Source of the DNA: Pezicula radicicola
Taxonomy: Eukaryota > Ascomycota > Leotiomycetes > Helotiales > Dermateaceae
Direction: 5' to 3'
Assembly (NCBI GenBank): GCA_003008705.1
Contig: PDUO01000002.1
Coordinates: forward strand, 452,898 to 516,897
Length of the DNA stretch: 64,000 nt
Shown here piece by piece: positions 1 through 9,169 of the stretch. Made by a program: the position numbers and the translations under genes. The notes under the pieces were generated by a model. The model searched no databases. It was given only the letters and a program-made list of their open reading frames with translations, and was not told where the DNA came from. The first letter of the stretch is position 1; each line of letters starts with the position of its first letter.

Positions 1-214
1 AACAAGGCAGACGCGAAATCCACCACCATTAAATTGCGCTATCTCAGAGCTTATATAGCACGTTGACATGTACGCGCCCCATAGTGGTAGAATTGTGATA
101 CACACACGGGAAACCTGATAGTAGACTCCTAGCCACTCGGTGTGTAATAGGTACATAATTGAATATGCAGATATAAAAGCGTTAAAAGGCGGTCAAGTAT
201 TGAATTGCGGAGAA

Positions 215-555
215 CAGAAACTAGAAAGACAGTTTTAAGAGATAGGAATCCGGGCTGGTTTTATATCTGAGGTTGCTGACGGAAGGATCCAGATACTGCA
301 CGTAAGTAAATGAACATACTCCCAAGCCTCTTGCTAATGGAATAGTAAAATCTTTATTACAGCAATAAAATAATTGAAGGGAATTCGTATTTAAAGAAAC
401 AGAAACAGTATTGTATAAGTTCACAAAGCACCCTCTAATGTAATCGCGTAGGAATTCTTTTGGAGCCAAACTGTCTATTCATAAATTAAAATACGAATTC
501 CTGATCAAACAAACAGGGGATGTGGTTTACTGGTAGAATCCATCCCCCCTGTTGA
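215..555 (+). repeat. tRNA-Ala-linked repeat, copy 1 (degraded)
   Basis: This block aligns by eye with 15309-15719. Shared landmarks in the same order are GACAGTTTT, a GGCTGGTTTTATA-like stretch, TACTGCACGT versus CACTGCACGT, GGGAATTCGTATTTAAA versus GGGAATTCATATTTAAA, GGAATTCTTTT, and then a tRNA-Ala-like sequence. Many differences are transitions, consistent with RIP. The family is unnamed here. Confidence 0.6.
516..555 (+). pseudogene. Degenerate tRNA-Ala 5' half
   Basis: GGGGATGTGGTTTACTGG matches the acceptor and D-arm start of the intact tRNA-Ala at 15648 with two changes. After about 40 bases the similarity is lost, and no anticodon arm or T arm follows. It lies at the same relative place in the repeat as the intact tRNA. 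Confidence 0.5.
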
Positions 556-895
556 AAACGGTCCTACTTGAGTAGCAATTTCTTTCCTTAATCTTAGTGT
601 AGCAAAGTTCTTATCTTTTTAAATTAAGTTGCCTGTAGTTTATACAAGCCGCCTTACTATGATGAAACGTCGCTTAATTAAATTCGAGAATTCGTTGAGG
701 AAACAGGTAACACGATCTCCAATCCTCTCGTTTTCCTCTTGCACTGGGCTTCGTGATCTACTTGATCGTTGCCTGTTAGGATGCTCGCTTTTTGGTCGTA
801 AATATCTAGGGGACATTTCCAGACAGGTAATTGAATATGAAAAGTGTAACTGAGAACGAGATAGAAAGTTATCAAAAACGTGATCTAAAACAGGC

Positions 896-1530
896 GATCT
901 GTGACGACGCATTCGCCAATTACCGAATTGACCAATTTACAGCATCAAATTAGTTAACTCGCTCTAATTAAAAATAAAGATACATTAGAAATAGGAAATT
1001 AAACTAATAACTTCTTCGTTAGATCTAATAGAGTGCCTAGAGATGTTAGTCTAAATTATACTATAATTGTAAACTTAATTGTTTGATATAGGATTAAAAA
1101 TAATAAGAGATAACTACTTATTATACAGGCCGTTAGAGTGTGTCGGTTCACTCCTATTACCCAAGCAGACTAGTGATATGTCACTTAGTATGCCTATTAG
1201 TAATATGTGGAGTGGAACTTGCTTCCTAACTAGTTGTAGGAGTAGTAGTCTAAATATACTCGTCTACGTACAAATACTAGTCCCGATTAGGCTAATGGCG
1301 CGGCCTCTGATTGGCCCAGCGCCTTGCCTCCATTCTTATATAATACAGTGAATCAATGTCGAAAACCAATGTTCCAACAGAGTGTTTTAAACTCTAAAAT
1401 TGACTTCGAAATTGACTTAATCATAGGCTTAAATATAGGCTTAATATGAACTCTAAAATAGGGTCAAATATAGGGTTAGTAGCTACCGAATTGACCAATT
1501 AGATTATTGACGAGAGCGTCGTCACAGATC
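896..1530. mobile_element. Non-autonomous inverted-repeat (MITE-like) element, ~635 bp
   Basis: GATCTGTGACGACGC at 896-910 is repeated exactly in inverted orientation at 1516-1530. Similarity continues inward for another ~25 bases with mostly C/T and G/A differences (CGCCAAT against CGTCAAT, GACCAATT against GGTCAATT). The interior is AT-rich and has no transposase. No clear target-site duplication is visible, so the superfamily is open. The differences between the arms look RIP-like. Confidence 0.55.
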
Positions 1531-2864
1531 CTATAAATTTGAACGTTAAGTTGAAGCCTATCGAATTAGCTAGTTTGGCAGACTTAGCCACGCTGTAAGA
1601 GCGATAAAAGTTGTTGTTATAGAAACCTCGGATATCTAATGATCCGAATGTTTTGATTGTTGTTATTGCCTCTATTTGGAAGGTAGTAACACTTTCCTTT
1701 AACTCTATTGTAGCCTACAAAGTATATTTATATTAGTAATACTGTATTTTCTACAGTATTTATATTACGCAATAGATAAAGGAAGCTTTCTAAAAAAACA
1801 GGTTAGAAATTACAAAAATAAGGTATTATCTGTAGATCCTCTTAACTCCAATAGGGTCGGCAGATTAGAGGTATTTACATAAAGAATCACGAGAGATAAA
1901 ATGCCACTACAATTCTTCTGTAAATGGCTACTTTTGCCAAGCGTTAAATATAGAATTTACATTTATCCAGGGGGGATACTGTAGGTCTACCACTCCTAAA
2001 CAGGCCAATATACCTTGCGACTGTCACAGGGATTGGCTAGTCTAAGGTAACTTTTCGTCGAGATCGTTTCGATCAGGGCTGGTAGATAAATCAAATCTTC
2101 CGGTCGGTTGCCATATGACGACACAAATGCCGTCACTTCGAATAAATTCGGTAGCCTCTGCATCGGAGATCCAAATTGCCGGCTTTTTTATTTGTCTTTA
2201 GCGAGGGGTCTTCATGATTCACAAGGTTATGCTTAGTATTTCTCAACTATCCCCGCTTCTTACTTAGCTTCCGTTGGCCCAACAATGGTCGGTTAATTTA
2301 GATACTTTCTAAATACCGAGCCTTTATACCTAGGTCATAATATGCCACTTAAGCTGATCCCGCAAGCGAGCTTATATCTTGCATAAGTAGCGCACACGTC
2401 TGAGCACTGTTCTAGTAAAGTTCATGCCCAGTATACGAGTCTGATATACCTCGTATTTTGTGTAGAGTAAACGAATCATTTGAATAAATCCAACACCAGT
2501 AGGGTGCCCGGAGAGCTGTCTTGTTTGGTGGTTATATTGTTGTAAAACATTAACTTCAATAGGTTAGAAGCTAGGCGGCAAATCCGAGGAACTCACATCT
2601 TATAAAAGTAAACAAATCTGACCATCTCTTCGCTACCCCGCAAATGAAGGGGCTTGGCGGTACTCGTATTAGAATAAGCGGGAGGTTAGTAGGCTACCAG
2701 TAATGGAAAGCAATAATAGGCATCTCAGGCCACGCTCAAGCCTTTTACATCACTTCATCATCTGCTTCCCTACGGGCCAGACGAGACTGGCCTACTTTTC
2801 AACATGGTTATGGCAAGTAACTCATCGGTCTATCTAGAATCGGCCGACCCAGGCGTAAAGTTAG
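1531..2864. other. AT-rich region without a supported gene
   Basis: No coding frame or RNA gene can be supported. The DNA is rich in TA dinucleotides. The last part serves as upstream DNA of the chitin deacetylase gene. Confidence 0.5.
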
Positions 2865-2880
2865 ATATATATATATAATA
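2865..2880 (+). promoter_or_regulatory. Possible TATA element of the chitin deacetylase gene
   Basis: An alternating AT run (ATATATATATATAATA) lies about 150 bp upstream of the ATG at 3028, followed by a pyrimidine-rich tract. The position fits a core promoter, but the run could also be simple sequence. Confidence 0.35.
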
Positions 2881-3027
2881 TCCTCTGTAGCTCTGTGACC
2901 TCTTTCTCCATCTTCAAGTAGTCTCTCGTTTATGTTCGGAGGCTTTTGATAACTCTTGTCACTTGTTTCAACACACACTCGTTTTCTTCTCCGTATCTCT
3001 TGATCAATAATTGCAAGAGCATTCAAG

Positions 3028-4926
3028 ATGCGGTCCAACATCGCCCTCGCAATCGCAGCTTTTCCTGTGCTCGTAGCTACTCATGCTGATCCTCGAGATG
3101 CCTACGCCGCTATGCCGCGGGTGGTGGGCGGAAGTCGAAAAGTATGGGCGGAAATGAGCGCTGAGATGAAGGTGCGTGGACTTTTGGATCTTAAGGCTCC
3201 GGCCGTACCTGAGAAAAAGTCTTCTATGCCTATTGGAGATTTAGCCAAAAGACAGAGTACCACGACTTGTGGGCAAGGCATTGGCTCTTGCGCGGCGGGA
3301 TTGTGTTGTTCTCTTGCAGGGTACTTAGAATGATGAGGATTATATGTGCACTTTTGCTAACTTTTGCTACAGATACTGCGGTGTAGGATCAGAGTTTGTG
3401 ACACTGAGTGTGGACTATGAGAGATGTGGAAGCTAACCGACTAAGTTACTGCTCTGCACCCGACTGTCAGATCAGCTACGGCCCTGCTTGTGACGGAGTA
3501 CGTTTTGCCATCCTCTTCACTCATAATCGTGCTAAATTCTCAACAAGAACATTCGTCCATCAGGTACAACGACAAGCACTATCGCCCGACCCAACCTGGG
3601 ATCTGTTCTATACGGTGGTGCCGGCATCTATGATTGCACTACCCCCGGCGAGGTCGCCCTTACTTTTGACGACGGCCCATATATCTACACAGAGCATATC
3701 CTGGATATTCTCGATGAGTACGATGCAAAGGCTACCTTTTTTATCAGTAAGAGCTCCAGCACCTTTCCAGAATCATAAAATACCAACGATTTCCAGCTGG
3801 AAACAATCTTGGCAAGGGCCAGATCGATAATAGCGCAACCGGATACCCTGCTCTAATTCAGGTAAGAAAGATGTCTTCCACAGTCAAGGCCTTTGCTAAT
3901 GTAGTCAAAGCGCATGATCACCTCCGGTCACCAGATCGCCAGCCATACCTGGAGTCACCAAAACTTCAATACCCTGTCGCTTGCACAGTTCCAGAACCAA
4001 GTCTACTACAACGAGATGGCGTTCCGCAACATCCTCGGATTCTTCCCAACCTACCTTCGCCCACCGTTTTCCGCGTGTAATGACACTTGTAGCAGTCTCT
4101 TAGGGCAAATGGGCTACCACATAACCTATTTTGACCTCGACACCCAAGACTACCTCAACGACGCCACGACCCTCATCCAGAATGCTAAAAACTTCTTCGC
4201 CGAAGGTTTGGAGAAGGACAACGGTGTGCCATGCTCCTACGAGAACTGGAATCATCTGGTCATTGGTCACGATATCCACTACCAAACTGCATACAACCTC
4301 ACCCAATTTATGCTCGATTACCTCCAGACTAACAACTACGGCACCTCAGTGACAGTCGGGCAATGCCTTGGTGACCCTGCTGAGAACTGGTATAGGGCTG
4401 CTGGGTCTGCTGTCCCAAGTGCGCAGCCCACAACGAGTTTAGGTGCCTGTGCAAGTCAGCCCACTGGCGGAACTACATCACCAGACAACACATGTGGTCC
4501 GACGAATGGGTATTCTTGCATTGGGACTGGGCCAAATGGAGGAGGAGATTGTTGTTCTGTCAAGTGAGTAGTGCTTAGAACTTGGTGTGCCAGGGAGGAA
4601 GAGATTGCTGACCGTACGGGTATACTAGTGGCTACTGTGGGAGTACTTCTGCATACTGCGGCACTGGCTGCCAAGCCGCATACGGACTCTGTGGCGTAAC
4701 TACTACCTCCTCAAGCACTACAACATCAACATCATCATCCGCGACGCCTACATCAACACTCATAGTCTCGCCCGATAACACATGTGGTGGCAGCACAGGA
4801 TACACCTGCATCGGTGTCACGGATCCTAATGGCGGGACCTGCTGCTCTGCTTATGGCTATTGTGGCTCAACCAGTGCGTACTGTGGGGCTGGGTGTCAGA
4901 GTGCCTTTGGAACGTGCAGTGGATAA
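3028..4926 (+). CDS. Secreted chitin deacetylase with CBM18 chitin-binding modules
   Basis: Polysaccharide deacetylase that would remove N-acetyl groups from chitin in the cell wall or on fragments outside the cell. A signal peptide (about residues 1-20) is followed by an N-terminal CBM18 module, the NodB domain ([24 protein letters not shown] blocks) and two further CBM18 modules with [13 protein letters not shown] patterns. Introns that keep the frame and signature blocks are 3321-3372, 3498-3547, 3747-3796, 3862-3910 and 4564-4628. The intron near 3381-3470 is unclear. GT3398 to AG3470 keeps frame (519 aa) but removes CSAPDCQ, while GT3381 to AG3432 keeps it (526 aa) but loses GVGSEF. No canonical pair keeps both, so a 1-base lesion is possible. 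The final stop is TAA at 4924-4926. Family and most of the model are secure; integrity of the first CBM18 is not. Confidence 0.85.
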
Positions 4927-5412
4927 GAGGTGACAGTGTGAAATAATGTAATAATGGAGATTGCAAGTATATCAAGAGATGCCTCTTTAAATTTAATGAT
5001 TAAACCTAAAATTGTTTCAACGTGGCCTTTGCGGCCGTACGATCGTTTATCACAATTGCTAAAGTGAGTCATAGTACTTCTTGTATGTTCAGAAGGTCGC
5101 TGTAATATGTCGTATTACGCATCCGATGACACTATATCACTTTTCCATTCTCGAATAGGAAGTCTCCGTTAACCTGGTCACTGGCCTCTCCATTAAATCC
5201 CTCACTATGCAGAATGCGTGAAAGAGCTTGGCAAATGCCCCAGATAGCAGCTTAAAGGAGGGTGGTATTCCTGATATACTTTTAAAATTGGGAGTCAGTA
5301 ATTCCCGACGAAATAACTTTTTAGAGTAAAGAGGAGTAGAAACTGCTACTATAGGAAGGATTAGGATTAAAACGTACATGAGACGAAGCATAAGTGAGAT
5401 CGGGGTAAATAA
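4927..5412. other. Intergenic region downstream of the chitin deacetylase
   Basis: Holds the 3' flank of the deacetylase gene. A minus-strand open frame at 5137-5616 exists but has no recognisable domain and overlaps the better-supported plus-strand fragment. Nothing else is supported. Confidence 0.4.
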
Positions 5413-5661
5413 GACAAAGAGCCGATTGAGTACCTCGGGGAAGAATCTTCCACAATTGAGAGAATTGTCGTGGTGCAGGAGGTCTATTCCTTTGCAGATA
5501 TTAAGCCAGCACATTCTTCTCATTGGATCTTGGGAAGAAGATCCTTCATCACAGGAACCAACATACTCTGCGCTTTTGAAATTCATCGCCAGAGCTTCGC
5601 CACAATGAAGAAACAAGGAGTCAACCTCACCACCGATGTTGCCGTAGAGTTGCGAGGGTGA
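5413..5661 (+). pseudogene. C-terminal fragment of an unrecognised gene
   Basis: An 82-codon open stretch ends in a TGA and reads like real protein (blocks SSHWILGRRSFITGTN and AFEIHRQSF). It follows an in-frame TAA at 5410-5412 and has no start codon or recognisable N-terminal part. GC content is higher than in the flanks. I do not recognise the family. It is probably the 3' end of a decayed gene next to repeat copy 2. Confidence 0.35.
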
Positions 5662-5730
5662 TTGGTCGGCGATGAATTTAGCAGTTACTTGCCTTCAAGG
5701 GTGTATGATGAAAATAAGTTAGCAGAAAAG

Positions 5731-5790
5731 GACAGTTTTCGAAAAATGGGAAACCAGGGCTGGTTTATACTTGAGGTACACGCTACCTTA
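5731..5790 (+). repeat. tRNA-Ala-linked repeat, copy 2 (short fragment)
   Basis: GACAGTTTTCGAAAAATGGG, then CCAGGGCTGGTTTATACTTGAGGT, matches the start of the copies at 215 and 15309. Similarity stops at about 5790, so this copy lacks the later part and the tRNA. Confidence 0.55.
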
Positions 5791-5813
5791 TTGTAACGGA
5801 GCTCGCTTAATTA

Positions 5814-5965
5814 ATATGCTCTATTATTTTAATTTCCTGTATTTATCCTTCCTACTTCCTAATACCTAGTTTTCTTACTTACAAATATATAGCAGAGTCA
5901 GTTTATCTTTCTTGATTCTTAACATCTTGTTCTCTTCCTTGCAAGGATTCTTGACGTAAAAAAGG
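5814..5965 (+). repeat. T-rich dispersed repeat, copy A
   Basis: Starts with CGCTTAATTAA, followed by TTTCCTGTATTTATCCTTC and a segment reading AGTTTATCTTTC...AACATCTTGTTCTCTT. The same order of motifs occurs at 8022-8265, where the second segment is present twice. Family unknown. Confidence 0.45.
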
Positions 5966-6089
5966 GGAAAGGACAAAAAGTGATGTGTCACTAAATTTCA
6001 GAGTTCCGGTGTAGCAAGAGAGCCTTTAGTCGGCTTCTGAGCAACAGTAGCGACACCTTAGCCATTGGCAGTTCTTAAACCATAGCTCT

Positions 6090-7237
6090 CAATACTTCCT
6101 CGCTCTCGTTTCTTCGATATACCTACGACAGAGATAATTATAGCGACATCCCTCCTGCTAGATTCCCGATTGAAGGGAGCTGTATTAACATATGACCGTG
6201 AGGCTATTATCGCAGCATTAACTGAGTACTACAAGGCTCTTAGCAAACTTCCCCACATTAACGAGGTCGATATCATCTATCCTCCTCCCTCGGGATGGCT
6301 AAATATCACAAAGGAGAGCTTTGAAGTCCTAGGAAAGAACGATAAAGTAATCGAATTATTTGAACGACTACTGTACCTGAGGAATCCGAATGATTGGGGG
6401 AATGGATATGCAGTATTGTCTGCTACATTTGTGATCAACTATTTATCAGAGCCGTTCTAACCTCGAATCGATATGGAGGGGGCCGAATATTATAGCCTAG
6501 ATTTTGCCTACTAGGATAAGAAGGTTATGCCTTGGGTGATTCATTTAACTTGGTCAGAAGATAACGTGGTAGGAACGTATCTATTGCTTGATACTACAGA
6601 TGGTAAGACAACTCCTTGATACGTATAGGATGGGGCCTTCGCTAGCTTGAAATGTGCAGGAACGGTGACAGAATGGGGCCACCAAGGATGGGAACAGCCT
6701 ACTACAGAATACGACCCAGACGACCCCCACAGTTAGCGAAATACATGCGGCGAGACTTAGAAGCTGATCGATCTTTTGATGGATTGGCAAACCAATTTTG
6801 AAACCTTGAATTGGGTCGCATTCTGGGAAAAGGGTGGTGGAGCTCACGTTTGGAATGATGGCAAGCCGAAAGACGAGGATACAGAAGAGACAAATGTATG
6901 TCCTTGATCTCTCACCCAGGCTCTACACATACCTAACTGTGGCGAATGTCAGGAAATTCAGGTTATCATTTGCGCACATGGATGGCCTGACAATTTCAAG
7001 AGAGATGAGTGTAAAAACGAGCTTGCTGAATGGGTGGAAAACAGCCCGAGAACTGCTGTGGAAGCAGAAAATGTTTTGTCATCTCAGGTTCTACTTCACT
7101 TTGAGTGTGTTGTGAATCATCTGAGACTTTATCCTAGTATACCCGAGAATTGGTACATACAATCTATGGTCTCAGGATCGTCAGAAGATTCACAAGCCGT
7201 TGAAGGGAAAGGCAGCCATTCCCAAGACAACCACTGA
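6090..7237 (+). pseudogene. RIP-decayed gene of a conserved fungal hypothetical family
   Basis: One frame reads from about 6090 to about 6795 with blocks such as YDREAIIAALTEYYKAL, MPWVIHLTWSED and GTYLLLDTTDG. It is broken by stops at 6458, near 6512, near 6617 and 6626, and near 6733 and 6757. Several sit where Gln or Trp would fit (CAG or TGG to TAG), the change RIP makes. A frameshift near 6795 leads into NWVAFWEKGG. A likely intron (GTATGT...CAG, about 6896-6951) is followed by CAHGWPDNFKRDEC and a stop at 7235-7237. I recognise the pattern from fungal hypothetical proteins but have no firm function. It is not expressible as a full protein. Confidence 0.65.
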
Positions 7238-7304
7238 TCATCATAGTTTGTCAGACAGCCGTCAGCGACCTAGTGCAAGGCCAATACCTACAGCGGATTC
7301 CTAT

Positions 7305-7694
7305 CCCCTTTAACCGCTATAGTATATTTTAGCGTGTGATCGGCCTTAGCGTAAGAACCCAGAAAATATTTACTTAATAGTATTCATAGAAACACACTGT
7401 ATGCATTAAAGAAATAACTTGATTAATATTACTTATTAAGTATTTCCCTATTTACTACTAATTTTCTCTTGATTTTTAGGTCTATATTAGTTAACTTATA
7501 ATGAATAGAGGTATATAAGACATACATTCTTACCTTATATCTCTATAAAAAAAATTAACCCTTAGGTAATTTACAAATATATATAGGAAAATAGAGAGTC
7601 AACTACTGTGTTGCAAAAAGAAGGCAATATATAAGAGTAATTAGCTTGCTTACACCTATTACACTAAAATCCACATACAATAGCGGTTAAGGGG
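7305..7694. mobile_element. MITE-like element, ~390 bp
   Basis: CCCCTTTAACCGCTAT at 7305-7320 and its inverted counterpart ATAGCGGTTAAGGGG ending at 7694 differ by one T. Inward similarity continues (ATTTTAGCGTG against ATTTTAGTGTA). The interior is AT-rich without coding capacity. Flanks show no convincing target duplication. Confidence 0.55.
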
Positions 7695-7763
7695 CAAATA
7701 TTGATTATTAGTAGGAGTACCAACACAAACAAAACAAACAGCTCTCTGAGAGCTTAAAAGTAA

Positions 7764-7790
7764 GGGGGTTTAGTGGTATAACCCATTCTT
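7764..7790 (+). pseudogene. tRNA-Ala-like fragment
   Basis: Shares GGTTTAGTGGTATAA with the D-arm region of the tRNA-Ala at 15648, preceded upstream by an ACAAACAAAACAAACAG stretch like that before the other two copies. No anticodon arm or T arm follows. Confidence 0.4.
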
Positions 7791-7871
7791 CCATATGTTA
7801 TAGCAGCTAATTCTAGGTATTATAGAATAGTTCTGAGCTTTTTAGAACAGGTAGGTTTGCACGTTGCCTTA

Positions 7872-8007
7872 TCCCTTTGTGCGTCTAATGGCGCACAGAA
7901 AAATCCCCGGACGTGTACAACAAAATACATACATTTTGGGTAAAAATTCGGGGAGAATCCGGGGGTGCTAACTCCCTGTCTGCACGGCCATTTGACGCAC
8001 AAAGGGA
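7872..8007. mobile_element. Short MITE with TA target duplication, 136 bp
   Basis: TCCCTTTGTGCGTC at 7872-7885 is exactly inverted at 7994-8007. The inverted repeat extends with one mismatch to about 21 bp (TAATGGC against AAATGGC). TA flanks both ends (7870-7871 and 8008-8009), as for Tc1/mariner or Fot1-type elements. No coding capacity. The most complete mobile element in the window. Confidence 0.7.
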
Positions 8008-8021
8008 TAGTAATAGGACGT

Positions 8022-8265
8022 CGCTTAATTAAACTTAATAATTCACTTGGGCAATAGGTACTGTTTTGTAATTGTAAGTTTCTGTGTTTATCCTTCTTTA
8101 TTTTTTTATAAGTTAGTTTATCTTTTCCTAATTTTTGACACCTTTATTCCCTTACCTGTAGGAGCCGACAGGGATAGATTTATCCTTTTCTAATTAGTAA
8201 CACCTTGTTCTCTTACCTTTCTAATCAACACCACTTTTGTTCTCCTTAGTTATAAGGATTAATAT
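8022..8265 (+). repeat. T-rich dispersed repeat, copy B
   Basis: Same motif order as 5814-5965: CGCTTAATTAA, TGTTTATCCTTCTTTA, then two successive versions of a segment like TTTATCCTTTTCTAATTAG...ACACCTTGTTCTCTTACC. It directly follows the 136-bp MITE. Confidence 0.45.
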
Positions 8266-9053
8266 CAGGTTAAAAAAGTTTACTTCTGTTCTATCAGGGC
8301 CTGGCACCGACCAGAACAGCGAAATCTCAAGCTTCTATAGAAACTGTTAAGACACAGATGTACAGCTCTATTTTTCAAGGACTGGGTCGCATTAACAAGG
8401 AATAGATGAGGTAAATGCAGCAATGGGGTTATTGATCTTCAAATTTCAGTTGTTCTTACTCTGTTCGTTTTAAAGAGTCCTTATGGTATGCTCTACTGCG
8501 TAAAATTAGACAAGGAACGATGCGCGGAAGGTGAGGCAGGGGTGAGCAGAGCTGTAAGCGATGAACGGACCTTTTTGGCTTCTTGACTACAACTGTTATT
8601 CCCGGCTACAATTAGAAGAGGCTCATACTCCGTAGACTGCCTCCCAATTTCTTGGAAAGCACTGCTCGGATCTTGAGATTGACGGAGTATCTCCCGTTCT
8701 TTCACAATTAGGACTGTTCTGTTTCTTTGCACCTTCTAAGTTTGTCCACTGTCCGTATTACTATGCAGTTCTCGTGATTACGAAACATGCAGGAGAACCC
8801 AGCAGATAAGCCAAACAAGGAGAATATCCCGGCCCGTTGGGTGCTGGATTTGTGCCCCTCTTCAAAAGAATCTTTGGGGAATTGATTGACGCACACTGAT
8901 CCTGACAAGGTCATCTTAATAAATCCTGGAATATGTTAGCCTTTCTTGGAATGTCATCGCGTTTCTTCGTCTGGGGATTTGTTTCAAGCTCGTCTGATGT
9001 GGTCCGCCCAGCCGAGCAGCCTAGCGAGAAGGCCCCTTAGCGATGCATCACTT
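8266..9053. other. Upstream region of the ATPase-NO VEIN gene
   Basis: No gene supported. Minus-strand open frames at 8493-8732 and 8708-8914 have no recognisable domain and look like chance. The end is the upstream DNA of the gene at 9170. Confidence 0.4.
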
Positions 9054-9060
9054 TTATAAA
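9054..9060 (+). promoter_or_regulatory. Possible TATA box
   Basis: TTATAAA lies 110 bp upstream of the ATG at 9170, a reasonable distance for a fungal core promoter. Confidence 0.4.
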
Positions 9061-9083
9061 CTCCCTGTCATAATTAATTATCA

Positions 9084-9131
9084 ATGGAGCTCCTTTATCC
9101 ATTTGCACTTTTGTTCAACCCTACTATCTGA
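9084..9131 (+). promoter_or_regulatory. Possible upstream ORF (15 codons)
   Basis: An ATG between the TATA-like box and the main start opens a 15-codon frame ending in TGA at 9129-9131, before the main ATG at 9170. If the transcript starts near the TATA box, it would lie in the leader and could lower translation. Transcript start not known. Confidence 0.3.
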
Positions 9132-9169
9132 ACCAGTATATCAAAACTGAAGCTCCGAGAGTCGAGGGA

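Larger units (their letters stand above)
1..895. other. AT-rich decayed region
   Basis: No gene can be supported here. The DNA is AT-rich with only short chance open frames, as expected of RIP-mutated DNA. It contains a repeat copy at 215-555 and a CGCTTAATTAA motif at 671-681 that recurs at 5814 and 8022. Confidence 0.6.

Noticed and set aside
5137..5616. Minus-strand open frame of 159 aa
   Set aside because: Overlaps a plus-strand fragment that reads more like protein; hydrophobic content looks random.
7301..7700. Target-site duplication for the 390-bp element
   Set aside because: The flanks CTAT and CAAATAT do not give a convincing duplication.
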